Below are positions 8,042 through 17,775 of a stretch of 64,000 bases of DNA, piece by piece. Positions within the stretch are counted from its first letter, which is position 1, and the number at the start of each line of letters is the position of its first letter. The notes under the pieces were generated by a model, which did not search any database, was not told the DNA's origin, and saw only the letters and a program-made list of their open reading frames with translations. A program made the position numbers and the translations under genes. The DNA is taken from assembly GCF_014773275.1 (NCBI RefSeq), contig NZ_JACWMW010000001.1, positions 1,514,598 through 1,578,597 on the forward strand. The letters are read 5' to 3'. Source of the stretch: Mucilaginibacter rigui. Lineage in GTDB: Bacteria > Bacteroidota > Bacteroidia > Sphingobacteriales > Sphingobacteriaceae.

Positions 8042-8864
8042 ACTTCGGGGCGAAGATTTGCGGGATGCCCGGTATTTTTATATTGGGCATGTGCAGTAAA
8101 TACTTCGCAGCGAATATAATCATAGCACCATAAAAGTGCCTGATATAGCCCCAGCTTAATTTAGAATTTTGCTGATTCTTGAAATTCAGAATATATGTTT
8201 TTGGGAAGTAATAGTTTTTATAACCTGCTAAACGAATACGGAACGACAGGTCTATATCATGCCCAAACATGGCCAGGCGCTCATCTAACGGGCCTATTTT
8301 GTTTAAAACAGACTTGCGCAACAGCATAAACGCGCCGTTTATTACATCAACTTCAGTTGTTGCAAACTCTTCTTCTTCTACCCAGGTGTCATCATTTTTA
8401 TACAAGCGCGATTTTGGGAAATATTTGGCCAGGCCGGTAAGCTTTAACAAGCCGCCCCAGGCACGGGTAAAGCCGGTTCTTGACTCGGACAGGAAGTTTC
8501 CGCGCGGGCTAAGCGCACGCACACCAACACCACCGGCATCATTATGCGCATCCATAAATTCAAGTACATGCTCTATCGTTTTTTTGCCGCTAATTGTATC
8601 CGCATTGACCAGTAAAACATACTCTCCGGTTGCCTGCTCAATACCCTGATTGCGGGCTTTTGCCACACCAACGGTGGCTTTATTCAGGATTAGTTTGGCT
8701 TCTGAAAATTCCTCCTGCAACATCTTTTGCGACTTATCAACCGATGCATCATCAATCACAATCAACTCATAATCAATATCCTTACAAGCCCTTGTTAAGG
8801 TAAGCAGGGTTTGCTTTAAAAGCATACACATGTTATGGTTAACTACGATGACGGAGATTTTCAT
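8025..8864 (-). CDS. Family 2 glycosyltransferase
   Basis: The 279-residue protein has a GT-A fold of family 2. The N-terminus MKISVIVVNHN is the start of the nucleotide-binding domain, followed by a VIDDASVD motif and a LLVNADT segment that supplies the metal/sugar-nucleotide site. A GHDIDLSFR motif near 200 resembles rhamnosyl- or galactosyl-transferase-like GT2 enzymes that act on cell-surface polysaccharide. The acceptor is unknown. It sits 6 bp after recR and overlaps the SDR gene. A second GT2 of different sequence lies at 59289. Confidence 0.92.
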   Translation of the reverse strand: MKISVIVVNHNMCMLLKQTLLTLTRACKDIDYELIVIDDASVDKSQKMLQEEFSEAKLILNKATVGVAKARNQGIEQATGEYVLLVNADTISGKKTIEHVLEFMDAHNDAGGVGVRALSPRGNFLSESRTGFTRAWGGLLKLTGLAKYFPKSRLYKNDDTWVEEEEFATTEVDVINGAFMLLRKSVLNKIGPLDERLAMFGHDIDLSFRIRLAGYKNYYFPKTYILNFKNQQNSKLSWGYIRHFYGAMIIFAAKYLLHMPNIKIPGIPQIFAPKYEIER

Positions 8865-8870
8865 AAGCTA

Positions 8871-9485
8871 TCAGGATAATGAATTTTCGTACGGTACACG
8901 TGTTACGATAGATCGTCCTAAAGTAATTTCGTCCACGTACTCTAATTCACCTCCAAAAGCTATGCCACGGGCAATAGTTGAGATATTTATTGCAAATTGT
9001 TTTAAACGTTTGTGCAGGTAAAAGATGGTGGTATCGCCTTCCATTGTTGCACTTAGGGCAAAAATAACCTCTTTTACCCCATTTTCTTTTAACCTTTCTA
9101 CCAGGGTATCTACCTGTAAATCGCCCGGGCCAATGCCATCCATTGGGGATATTAAGCCACCTAAAACATGGTAAACACCGTTGTATTGGTTAGTATTCTC
9201 TATCGCCATTACGTCGCGGGTATCTTCTACTACACAAATAAGGCTATGATCGCGTTTATGTGATGCGCAGATCTCGCAAACCTTAAGGTCTGATATGTTA
9301 TGGCAGGATTGGCAAAACTGGATCTCGTTACGCAGCTTACTCACGGCATTGCTGAATTTTTGCACTTCCTCCTTATCGCGGTTAAGCAAATGCAGTACTA
9401 AACGCAACGCGGTTTTTTGCCCTACGCCCGGTAATTTTGCAAATTCGGCAACCGCATCCTCCAGCAACTTCGATGAAAAATTCAT
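8871..9485 (-). CDS. recR: Recombination mediator protein RecR
   Basis: RecR acts with RecF and RecO to load RecA at single-strand gaps. The protein is 204 residues, the usual length. A helix-hairpin-helix region lies at about 10-30, a four-cysteine zinc finger at C58, C61, C70 and C73, and a Toprim domain from about residue 82 with VVEDTRD. It is the first gene of a three-gene operon; the upstream 546 bp contains no other gene. Confidence 0.97.
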   Translation of the reverse strand: MNFSSKLLEDAVAEFAKLPGVGQKTALRLVLHLLNRDKEEVQKFSNAVSKLRNEIQFCQSCHNISDLKVCEICASHKRDHSLICVVEDTRDVMAIENTNQYNGVYHVLGGLISPMDGIGPGDLQVDTLVERLKENGVKEVIFALSATMEGDTTIFYLHKRLKQFAINISTIARGIAFGGELEYVDEITLGRSIVTRVPYENSLS

Positions 9486-10031
9486 AGCACGAATTTACAT
9501 ATTTTAGCCGATGCTACATAACCGGCAAATACCCGCCTGTCCCATTTTCAAGTGCAATAAATGGAACAAATTAATGCGCTGTAAATCAATATTTTATATT
9601 TAAAACACTAACCTTGTATTTAAAGTAAAAATTAATTAATATCAATTTAAATAATTGATATACAGAAAGTAATAATTATTGAATTTTATTCCATTTTTTA
9701 AAAATGGAAAACACTAATACCCTCTTATTGCCCTTATAAACAGCAGATTACATTCTAACGGAATCGGACTGTAATTATTAAATTAATGGGATTTTTTCGA
9801 CCTTATTTCGGCCTCAGAACGGCCTTTTATCACCTAATTAATAAACGTATAAAATATATTTGTCCCGTTTTTTTCCTAAATGGAACAAAACGGGACAAGT
9901 ATACTTTGTGTCGGCGGACCATGTTAAGTATCCATCCGCCCAACTAATTAATCCATGTCATTTATGAATGATAGAGAAAATCTTGCTCATACAACAGGGA
10001 GCGAACTTTGCATTTAAAACAAGCTTTTTTC
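9486..10031. other. Gene-free AT-rich region with several inverted repeats
   Basis: I see no credible gene in these 546 bp between the recR start and the end of the unit B permease. They hold a perfect 12-bp inverted repeat (TTGTCCCGTTTT, 9860-9871, with 9887-9898), a near-perfect palindrome TTCCATTTTTTAAAAATGGAA around 9690-9712, a related TGTCCCATTTT...AATGGAACA pair around 9539-9570, and a GGCGGA/TCCGCC pair at 9913-9940. They may include the unit B terminator and recR promoter elements, but none is certain. Confidence 0.5.
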
Positions 10032-12431
10032 CTATTCGCTCCTTAAACTCTTCACAGGATTGGTTATTGCCGCTTTTATAGCATGCGAGCTAATGGTAAG
10101 CAAGGCGAATAAAATAGCTGTAAAACCTGCAATTACAAAAGCCCACACGTTTACATTTATGCGGTAGCTAAAGCCCATGAGCCATTTATTCATTACATAC
10201 CAGGCTATTGGCGAGGCTATAATGATAGAGATAATAACAAGTTTCAGAAAATCGCCTGTTAGTAGTTTGGTAATACCTGTTACGCTTGCGCCAAGTACTT
10301 TGCGTATACCTATCTCTTTAGTCCGCTGCTCGGCAATAAATGCCGCTAAACCAAATAAACCCAGGCAGGCTACAAATATAGCCAGCACCGAAAATACGGT
10401 TGCTGTACTGGCCATATGCTGCTCTGAGGTGTATAAATTTTGAACATGGTTATCCAGAAACTCATAATCAAAACTTGAGTTTGGCATATCGGCCTTAAAG
10501 GTATTTTGCAACTGCCCCACAAATTGCGGCAAGTCCTTAGCGTTGTAGCGAACCAATAAAGTCCGCAAGCCTTCCGGGGCTTTATTCATAGCATAATATA
10601 CATACCCTCCTATTTCGTTTTTAAGCGACTGGTAGTTAAAATCTTTAACCACGCCGCTAACGATAGACCTGCCTGACATTTCGCTTTCAATATACTTCCC
10701 TATAGCATCCTGTGGCGATTTAAAGCCAAGATATTTCATAGATGCTTCGTTCAACAGCACATAGCAACTGGTATCGCCTTCGGCTATTGTTGTTGGTAAT
10801 GAGCTGCCTGCAAGCAACTTTAAGCCCATAGTTTTAACTATGGAGCCATCGGTACGGCAGGTTTTTACCGGCATGCCGTCTTTATCTGTTGATGATTTCC
10901 TGATGCTCCTGCCACTCTCCACATCACCGGGGATAGATTGCACGGCCGAAAAGCTTTCTACACCGGTTATGCCCCGCAGATCATTCATAAAGGCTGTTAA
11001 CTGCTGCTTATTTTGCGCAGCTTTAATGTTTATTGCAACTACACCGTTAGGGTTGTAACCTAAATCCTTGTTCCGGATGTAATGGATCTGCTGGAGGATA
11101 ACCGTAACAGCAATGATAAGGATGATGGAAGATGCGAACTGAAACACCACCAGCGACCGGCGAATAAAATCGGCAACGGAATGTTTTAATTTCAGCTTAT
11201 TCATTAAAACCAGCGGCGAAATGCTCGACATTGAAAACGCTGGGTAGCTGCCGGCTATAAGGGTTACAAAAAGCCATGTTGATATTAAGCTCAGTAAAAT
11301 GGGCGCCGCCACAAACGCCTCCGGTTTTAATTCGATACCGGTAATATTTTGAAACAGCGGCTGAGCAGCAAAGGCAAGCGCATAACCTAAAACAATGGCT
11401 ATAAATGATAGCAAGGCTGTTTCTGCATAAAATAATGCAAGCAAATTACGGGTATTGGCGCCCAGCACTTTGTTTACCCCCACACCTTTAGCACGTTTTT
11501 GCGACCGCGCCGTAGCCAGGTTCATGTAATTTATACAGGCGATAAGTAACACCAACAGCGATAAAAATGTAAGTGCCTTTACCGTACTAATGCTTCCCAT
11601 TCTTGACGAGTAGCCTGCCCTGATATCGGCAGAATACAGGTGAATATCTGCCAGGGGCTGGAATATGAAATTAGTGAAGAATTTATTATCCTTCTTAGTA
11701 TTCTTATCAATCAGGGCCGAGGCCTGCGCCTGTACCTGCGCCATATTTGCACCAGGCTGCAACAGGCAGTAGGTTTCGTAACTTGCGTTGCTCCAGTACA
11801 CATCTTTGCCCATCCAGCTATCCATAATGTTGTAGATCATGTCGCAGTCGATGGTACTGTTGGCGGGCAAATTATCATACACACCCGATACATGCAAAGT
11901 ATCGCGGTTATTTATATAAATAAGCTTTCCGTAAGCGGTTTCTTTACCGTACAATCGTTCTTTTGCCGCACGCGAAAGAACTATTGATTTTGGCTGTGCA
12001 AAGGCTGTACGTGCATTCCCTTCAATAAAATTGATATCGAACATGCCGAAAACCGCCGAATCGGCCAGGTATAGCCCTTTTTCTGTAAAGTTTTTATCAT
12101 CGGTCTTTATTGATACCGAGGCGCCAAAATCATGTTTAATAAGCCGTGTAGCTGCTTTTATCTGTGGGATGCTTTGCAGCAATGCCGGCCCTACCGAGTT
12201 TGGTACCTGTGCCCATACCTTGTAATTGTACTGCTCGCTGGTTTGCATGTTTACCCGGTACATATTTTTTGAGTTTTTGTACATGCGGTCAAAACTCAGC
12301 TCGTACGAAATAGAGGCAAACAATGTAATGCAAACGCACATGCCTATAGCCAGGCCGGCAATATTAAGCGTAGCAAAAAGTTTATTGCCCGTAATATTGC
12401 GCCATGCAATTTTAAAGTAGTTTTTAATCAT
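10032..12431 (-). CDS. MacB/FtsX-type ABC transporter permease, sole gene of unit B
   Basis: This 799-residue permease has two periplasmic domains and two FtsX domains like the other array members. It starts with MIKNYFKIAWRN, 44 bp after the promoter B TGG element. The first cytoplasmic docking motif is unusual: KGVGVNKVLG at 315-324, where the paralogues have KE[IV]G[IV]RKVLG. The second motif (KEIGIRKVLGAS, about 95 residues from the C-terminus) is standard, as is the NPVKSLRSE end. It stands alone between a gene-free region and the end of unit C. Whether the changed motif weakens ATPase contact in one half is an open question. Confidence 0.95.
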   Translation of the reverse strand: MIKNYFKIAWRNITGNKLFATLNIAGLAIGMCVCITLFASISYELSFDRMYKNSKNMYRVNMQTSEQYNYKVWAQVPNSVGPALLQSIPQIKAATRLIKHDFGASVSIKTDDKNFTEKGLYLADSAVFGMFDINFIEGNARTAFAQPKSIVLSRAAKERLYGKETAYGKLIYINNRDTLHVSGVYDNLPANSTIDCDMIYNIMDSWMGKDVYWSNASYETYCLLQPGANMAQVQAQASALIDKNTKKDNKFFTNFIFQPLADIHLYSADIRAGYSSRMGSISTVKALTFLSLLVLLIACINYMNLATARSQKRAKGVGVNKVLGANTRNLLALFYAETALLSFIAIVLGYALAFAAQPLFQNITGIELKPEAFVAAPILLSLISTWLFVTLIAGSYPAFSMSSISPLVLMNKLKLKHSVADFIRRSLVVFQFASSIILIIAVTVILQQIHYIRNKDLGYNPNGVVAINIKAAQNKQQLTAFMNDLRGITGVESFSAVQSIPGDVESGRSIRKSSTDKDGMPVKTCRTDGSIVKTMGLKLLAGSSLPTTIAEGDTSCYVLLNEASMKYLGFKSPQDAIGKYIESEMSGRSIVSGVVKDFNYQSLKNEIGGYVYYAMNKAPEGLRTLLVRYNAKDLPQFVGQLQNTFKADMPNSSFDYEFLDNHVQNLYTSEQHMASTATVFSVLAIFVACLGLFGLAAFIAEQRTKEIGIRKVLGASVTGITKLLTGDFLKLVIISIIIASPIAWYVMNKWLMGFSYRINVNVWAFVIAGFTAILFALLTISSHAIKAAITNPVKSLRSE

Positions 12432-12460
12432 GCTGGTAAATTTGATATCGGGCAGGTTAT

Positions 12461-12476
12461 GCCAACTTACATGCCA
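12461..12476 (-). promoter_or_regulatory. Promoter B: sigma-54-like -24/-12 element
   Basis: On the minus strand TTGGCATGTAAGTTGGC has GG-N10-GG spacing, the closest match in the array to the sigma-54 consensus (GG-N10-GC). The -24 GG is 44 bp before the permease start. A second TGGCAT follows immediately at 12459-12464. Confidence 0.65.
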
Positions 12477-12529
12477 AATTTATAATTAATTAAACATCAA
12501 TAAGTTGCATGGGCAATACTTCAATAAGT

Positions 12530-12569
12530 GTTCGCATGCGTAACACTTTTCTGTTCGGGTATGATACAG
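12530..12569 (-). promoter_or_regulatory. Upstream activator element, copy B
   Basis: This is the most diverged of the five copies. It carries GTATCATACCCGAAC and GTTACGC with one extra base in the central spacer, and GAAC replacing GTAC at the near end. Its near edge is 55 bp from the -24 GG, keeping the spacing of the other units. Confidence 0.7.
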
Positions 12570-12652
12570 GATTAGAGATGCAAGAAAAGAGAGAATTAAG
12601 AGTCAAGAATAAGAACTAAGACCGGATATTCATGACTCCTGACATGCTGCTT

Positions 12653-15058
12653 CTATTCGCTCCTCAAACTTTTCACCGGGTTAACTACCGCGGCTTTTAC
12701 GGATTGTACGCTTGTAACCACAAAAGCTATCATTACAGATACAGCAGCGGTTGCAGCAAACACCCAAAGCGGCACTTTTATATGGTAAGCAAAGTTTTGC
12801 AGCCAGCTATGCATAATTAGCCAGCCCACGGGTATTGCTATAAGTAAAGATAACACCACCAGTTTTAAAAAATCTTTTGAAAGCAAAGCGGTTATCTGTG
12901 TAACCGATGCCCCTAAAACCTTACGGATACCTATTTCTTTTGTGCGCTGTGTAGTTATCAGTGATATTAAGCCTAATAAACCAAGGCAGCTTATTAGTAT
13001 AGCTACGCCTGCGCTTGCCGTAATAAGCTTATTAAGAAGCTCTTCCTTTTTATAAAAAGATGCTACCTGCTCATCTAAAAAGCGGTATTCAAACGCATAA
13101 TTGGGGTACACTGCCTTCCATGCATCGCGGACCTGATCAACACCTGCCAACAAATTTTTACCTGATAATTTCACTGCCGCATATCGGTAATAGTCCCGGC
13201 CCGTGCTGATCAATTGCGGCTCCATGGCATTATACAACGATTTTGAATGGAAATCTTTAACCACCCCAACTATTGTACCTTCAGCGTTATTCAGATCGCC
13301 CGAGGTAAATTTACGGCCAATAACGTCATCGGGGCTTTTTGCCCCAAGCATTTTTACCAGTTTTTCATTCACTAAAAACTGTTTGGTGCTATCGTTTTCG
13401 GCGTAGTTTTTTCCGGCAATTATTTTAAGCCCGAAGGTTTTGGTGTAATCAGCATCGCCAATTACTGTAAATACGGTGTATTTTTCCCAATCGCGGGTAT
13501 CATACTTTATACTCCCACCCTTTTGTGATATCCCCATAGCCGCCTCATAACAATAGGATACACTTTTCACCCCCGGTTTACTAAGCATTAAATTACGCAT
13601 GTAGTCGGTTTTGGCCTTAGCTTTATCAGGTATGGGCACCATTACTATCGCGCTTTTATCAAAACCGGTATCGGCGGTTTTAAGGAATTTGGTTTGCAGC
13701 GTTATTAACACGGTGCAAATAATAAGCACCTGTGCAATAATATTTTGGGCCACTATTAAGCTCTTTCGGGTAAACTGTGAACTTTTTGTACCCGATAACA
13801 GCTGGTTTTTCAGTGCGTCGATAGGTTTAAACCTGCTTAGTATCATAGCGGGATAAAAGCCCGCAGCCAATACCACAATAATAAATACAGCCAGCAGGTA
13901 TAATGGCAACTGCCAAATACTAAACATGCTGTAGGTTAAATTGGTGCCAAGCCAGCTATTAAGTACCGGCAAAAACAGGGTAACCCATAAAAGCGATAAG
14001 GCAATTGCAACAAAAGCGATCAAGCTGGTTTCGGTAATAAACTGGTTAAAAATACCTGCAGGTGTGCTACCTAAAACCTTACGTGTGCCAATTTCTTTAG
14101 CTCGTTTTGTACTTTGCGCGGTGGCCATATTTATGAAGTTTACACAGGCAATTACAATAAGTAATAAACCTGTTAAACTTAAAATAACCAATAAAGGGCG
14201 TTGTATAACGCCGGCATAGCGGGCATCAAAATGCCATTCGCGTAAGGGTAATAATTTGTAATGGTAAAAGCTGCCATCGTTACCTAAAGCTTTTTTTACT
14301 ATACCGCTTATTGCACTTTCTACAGCTTTAGGAGAGGTGTTATCATTTAACTGGAAAAATATATTGGTATGCGAGTTGATGAAGTACCACTCGTTACGCA
14401 TCTGTTTGGCCATGTCGGGGTTTAACTGATCAAATGATGCCAGGGAGATAAACATATCAGCCCTAAAATCGGTAGTGGGTTTGTTTTGAGCAAGCACCCC
14501 TGTTATTTTAACAGGCAGGTGATTATCTACAAGCAATGTTTTACCCACAACATTGGTGCTGCCAAAATATTTTTGGGCAAGGTTGCTGGTAATTACAGCG
14601 GTGTTAGGTTCACTGAGGGCGGCGGCGTAATTTCCCTGCTCCCAGGTATAATCAAATAATTCAAACCAATGCTTATCGGTAAGGGCTATATTTTCATGCT
14701 CGGCAAATAATTTGGGGTGAGCAGTGTTGCTGTTTACCGCGATACTGAATGATCTGTCGCCTAAAAGCATGGCCACATTTTTTACCTGTGGTACCTGGGT
14801 TTTTACCGTATTTGCCAGTACCATGGGTGCCCCTTTTTCGTAGCTGATGGTACCATCGGGTATATGCATCTCATCAACCACCCGGTATATTTGTTTAGCA
14901 TTACGATGGTAGGTATCAAAACTCAAATGATAAGTTACAAACTGAAACAGTATAATACTGCAGGCAATACCCAATGATAGACCGAAGATATTTATACTGC
15001 TATAAAACCTGTGTTTAAGAAGGTTACGGTAAGCAATTTTCAAGTAAGTTTTAAGCAT
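12653..15058 (-). CDS. MacB/FtsX-type ABC transporter permease, last gene of unit C
   Basis: This 801-residue permease starts with MLKTYLKIAYRN. The first docking motif reads KEIGTRKVLGS (I to T change), and the second (KEIGIRKVLGAS, from about residue 707) is standard. The FINMATAQ sequence after the second membrane helix links it to the 423 and 15233 genes. It ends in NPVKSLRSE. It is separated from the preceding 15233 gene by 174 bp containing a hairpin, so its expression may be lower than or separate from the rest of unit C. No conserved activator element precedes it. Confidence 0.95.
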   Translation of the reverse strand: MLKTYLKIAYRNLLKHRFYSSINIFGLSLGIACSIILFQFVTYHLSFDTYHRNAKQIYRVVDEMHIPDGTISYEKGAPMVLANTVKTQVPQVKNVAMLLGDRSFSIAVNSNTAHPKLFAEHENIALTDKHWFELFDYTWEQGNYAAALSEPNTAVITSNLAQKYFGSTNVVGKTLLVDNHLPVKITGVLAQNKPTTDFRADMFISLASFDQLNPDMAKQMRNEWYFINSHTNIFFQLNDNTSPKAVESAISGIVKKALGNDGSFYHYKLLPLREWHFDARYAGVIQRPLLVILSLTGLLLIVIACVNFINMATAQSTKRAKEIGTRKVLGSTPAGIFNQFITETSLIAFVAIALSLLWVTLFLPVLNSWLGTNLTYSMFSIWQLPLYLLAVFIIVVLAAGFYPAMILSRFKPIDALKNQLLSGTKSSQFTRKSLIVAQNIIAQVLIICTVLITLQTKFLKTADTGFDKSAIVMVPIPDKAKAKTDYMRNLMLSKPGVKSVSYCYEAAMGISQKGGSIKYDTRDWEKYTVFTVIGDADYTKTFGLKIIAGKNYAENDSTKQFLVNEKLVKMLGAKSPDDVIGRKFTSGDLNNAEGTIVGVVKDFHSKSLYNAMEPQLISTGRDYYRYAAVKLSGKNLLAGVDQVRDAWKAVYPNYAFEYRFLDEQVASFYKKEELLNKLITASAGVAILISCLGLLGLISLITTQRTKEIGIRKVLGASVTQITALLSKDFLKLVVLSLLIAIPVGWLIMHSWLQNFAYHIKVPLWVFAATAAVSVMIAFVVTSVQSVKAAVVNPVKSLRSE

Positions 15059-15144
15059 AAGGTGCCGGTTTTGTTTGATGCTACAATATCAGCACTATAG
15101 ATGTTAAATTATAATTTTTAACATTAGTTAACGCTTTAAATAAT

Positions 15145-15173
15145 AATAGCGATGAACTTTATCCATCGCTATT
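15145..15173 (-). terminator. Intercistronic hairpin within unit C
   Basis: AATAGCGATG and its perfect inverse CATCGCTATT form a 10-bp stem with a 9-nt loop in the 174-bp gap between the 15233 and 12653 permeases. In the minus direction it is followed by ATTATTTAAA, a weak T-tract, so it could be a partial terminator. Confidence 0.5.
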
Positions 15174-15232
15174 GTTATTTGTCATGCTTCGCCAATAGAT
15201 CCTTACTTACGTTAAGGATGGTATGGTGGTTA

Positions 15233-17701
15233 TTACTCGCTTCTTAAACTACTAACCGGGTTGGCTACGGCCGCTTTAACGGTTTGGAAGCTAAGCGTAA
15301 CCAACGCCAGTAACAGCATACCCACCCCGCTCAGGGCAAATATCCACCAGCTAATGGTGGTACGGTCGGCAAAGTTTTCCATCCACTTTTGCATGGCGTA
15401 ATATGCCAATGGCGTTACCAGTACAAATGCCAGCCCTATCAGCCACATGAGTTCTGTTGATAGTAAGGTTACAATTTGCGTTACTGTAGCACCAAGTACC
15501 TTGCGTACGCCAATCTCTTTGGTGCGCTGCCCGGTGGTGTATATGGCTAATCCTAATAGCCCAAGGCAGCTTATCAGTATAGATAAACCCGTTGCCCAGG
15601 TAAGTAAAGTTGAGGTATGTTGCTCGGCGTTGTAAAATTTGGCTATACTTTCATCGTAAAAGGCATATTCAAAATCATCATCCGGGTAAATTTCCTTCCA
15701 TATCTTTTCCATACTGCTAATACCGGTTTTCCATTCATTGCCGCCTGCTGTTTGCGGCTTAAATGCAATGTGAAATGTACGGTTGTTCCATTTGTTATGC
15801 ACAGGCATCAGTATGGCCAGCGGCTTTATAGGCGAGTGTAACGATTTCTGATAAAAATCTACAGTTACCCCTACTATCTCGCGTTTTTTACCGTTGTAAT
15901 CTAACAGCTTACCTAAGGCTTTATCCGGGGTACGGAAACCCAATACTTTTGCGTAGGTATTATTAATAACAATATTACCTGAAGTATCTGCTTGCATTAG
16001 GTTACGGCCTGCCAGTAACTTTATCTTATAAACTTTCAGATAATTTTCGTCGGCAAATTTTTGCTGCAGATCGGTTTTTATTTCTTTTTTACCATCTGTG
16101 TAGGTTACCGTTGTAGAGTTTGTATTGTTTGATGATGGTGCCGCCCCGCCAACGCTTATCAATTCTATTTGTGGTATAGCAATAAGCTTATTCATAAATA
16201 CCTGCTGTTTATTGGTATTGATACTTTTATATGGGGTGGAGATATTTACAATGGCATCCTTTTTAAAGCCCAGATCTTTATGCAGTGCGTAATAGATCTG
16301 CTTGCTTACCAATATGGTAGCCATAATAAAAAACTGGGCTATCACAAATTGGGTTACTGTTAATGATTTACGCAGCCAAGCATTGCGGGTTTTGCTGTTG
16401 TTATTGCTTGCCTGGTTTTTGAGTACCGAAACCGGTTTATAGCCCGATAATACCAGCGCCGGGTAAAAACCCGACAGGATGCTTACCCCAATGGTTAAGA
16501 CGATCAGGAATATAATGAGCCCTGGCTGTTTAAACACATTTGCCGATATGCCTTGCGGTACAAAATCAGCAAAGAGTTTTAAAATTACCGGCGCCAGCGC
16601 TATGGATATAATTACGGCAAATAAGGTGATCAAAAAAGTCTCGCTTAAAAACTGAATAATGAGCTGACTACGCTTACTGCCCATGGTTTTACGGATACCT
16701 ATTTCTTTAGCCCGTTGCGATGCCTGTGCGGTTGTAAGGTTTATAAAATTGATACAGCCCAACACCAACAGGAAAGCGGCTATTACCAGCAGGCCGTATA
16801 GTGTGGTTTTATTAGCCGTACGCACTCCATCCATGCCGCCATATTGCTGATCGAAATGAATTTCGTTTAATGCCTGTAAATGAAAACCACTCGAGTTGCC
16901 TTTGTCTTCGGGTTTAGGAGGGTTATGCGCTTTAAGCATCACGTTCAGTTGCTTTTCAACCTGTGCCGATGATGCTTTGTCGGATAGTTTAATGAACAAC
17001 TGTGATGCCGAATTGGTATTCCCCCATTGCGTCATATCAAATTGATCTTTTATATAATGATCGCTTGTACCGGTAATGTATGATATGAAATCATGAAAAA
17101 GGAAATCGGTATTCTCCGTTATTGGTGCTACTACACCGCTAACGGTGGTTTTCAGAGAATCGTCATAGATCACTTGTTTCCCTATCATTTCGCTGTACTC
17201 AAGCTTAGGGAAGTATATTTTGGCTTGCGCCGATGTTAAAACAACCTGGTTAGGCCGTTTTAAGGATGTTTTTGCCGAGCCTGCTAACCAATCGTAATGG
17301 ATGAGGTTAAAGTACTGCTCGTCGGCAAATACAATGCCCTCTTGCTTTTTAAGTTTATGGTTGGCAACCGGCCCATCCGGGATGATCACATCCTGCTGCC
17401 CGTAAATATAAAATGGTGCTACAATATCAACCCCGGTAGCTTCTGTTTTTACAGCGCCGGGCAGGGCCATGGTTACCCCATTATTATAGCCAACCTCGCC
17501 GGCAAAAGAGTAATTGGTAGTTACGCGGTAAATGCGGTCGCTGTCTTTATGAAACTTATCAAAAGTAAAATCAAAATGCACTATCAGGTATATAACCAGT
17601 GCAGCGCTTATCCCTATTGATAAACCAACAACGTTTATAAGCGTAAACAGCTTATGCCTGCGAAAGCCCCTTAACGCGATCTTGAAGTAACTTTTTATCA
17701 T
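15233..17701 (-). CDS. MacB/FtsX-type ABC transporter permease (unit C)
   Basis: At 822 residues this is the longest array permease. It starts with MIKSYFKIALRGF. The first docking motif is KEIGIRKTMGS and the second KEIGVRKVLGAT. The motif FINLTTAQ groups it with the 423 and 12653 genes. The C-terminus is NPVSSLRSE, one residue different from the array consensus. Extra length lies in the periplasmic parts, which include several Lys/Asn-rich stretches (for example KNQASNNNSKTRN before the fifth membrane segment). It follows the 17776 gene by 74 bp, in a spacer with TTTAG-type repeats. Confidence 0.95.
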   Translation of the reverse strand: MIKSYFKIALRGFRRHKLFTLINVVGLSIGISAALVIYLIVHFDFTFDKFHKDSDRIYRVTTNYSFAGEVGYNNGVTMALPGAVKTEATGVDIVAPFYIYGQQDVIIPDGPVANHKLKKQEGIVFADEQYFNLIHYDWLAGSAKTSLKRPNQVVLTSAQAKIYFPKLEYSEMIGKQVIYDDSLKTTVSGVVAPITENTDFLFHDFISYITGTSDHYIKDQFDMTQWGNTNSASQLFIKLSDKASSAQVEKQLNVMLKAHNPPKPEDKGNSSGFHLQALNEIHFDQQYGGMDGVRTANKTTLYGLLVIAAFLLVLGCINFINLTTAQASQRAKEIGIRKTMGSKRSQLIIQFLSETFLITLFAVIISIALAPVILKLFADFVPQGISANVFKQPGLIIFLIVLTIGVSILSGFYPALVLSGYKPVSVLKNQASNNNSKTRNAWLRKSLTVTQFVIAQFFIMATILVSKQIYYALHKDLGFKKDAIVNISTPYKSINTNKQQVFMNKLIAIPQIELISVGGAAPSSNNTNSTTVTYTDGKKEIKTDLQQKFADENYLKVYKIKLLAGRNLMQADTSGNIVINNTYAKVLGFRTPDKALGKLLDYNGKKREIVGVTVDFYQKSLHSPIKPLAILMPVHNKWNNRTFHIAFKPQTAGGNEWKTGISSMEKIWKEIYPDDDFEYAFYDESIAKFYNAEQHTSTLLTWATGLSILISCLGLLGLAIYTTGQRTKEIGVRKVLGATVTQIVTLLSTELMWLIGLAFVLVTPLAYYAMQKWMENFADRTTISWWIFALSGVGMLLLALVTLSFQTVKAAVANPVSSLRSE

Positions 17702-17775
17702 GATGCTGAAATTATAAATTCTAAAAACTAAACTCTAAACCCTAATTGTAAAACTATAAGCCTAATCACTTACAC

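Noticed and set aside
9956..10018. Small 20-codon frame on the plus strand
   Set aside because: It is too short, without recognisable similarity or a promoter, and ends next to the permease stop.
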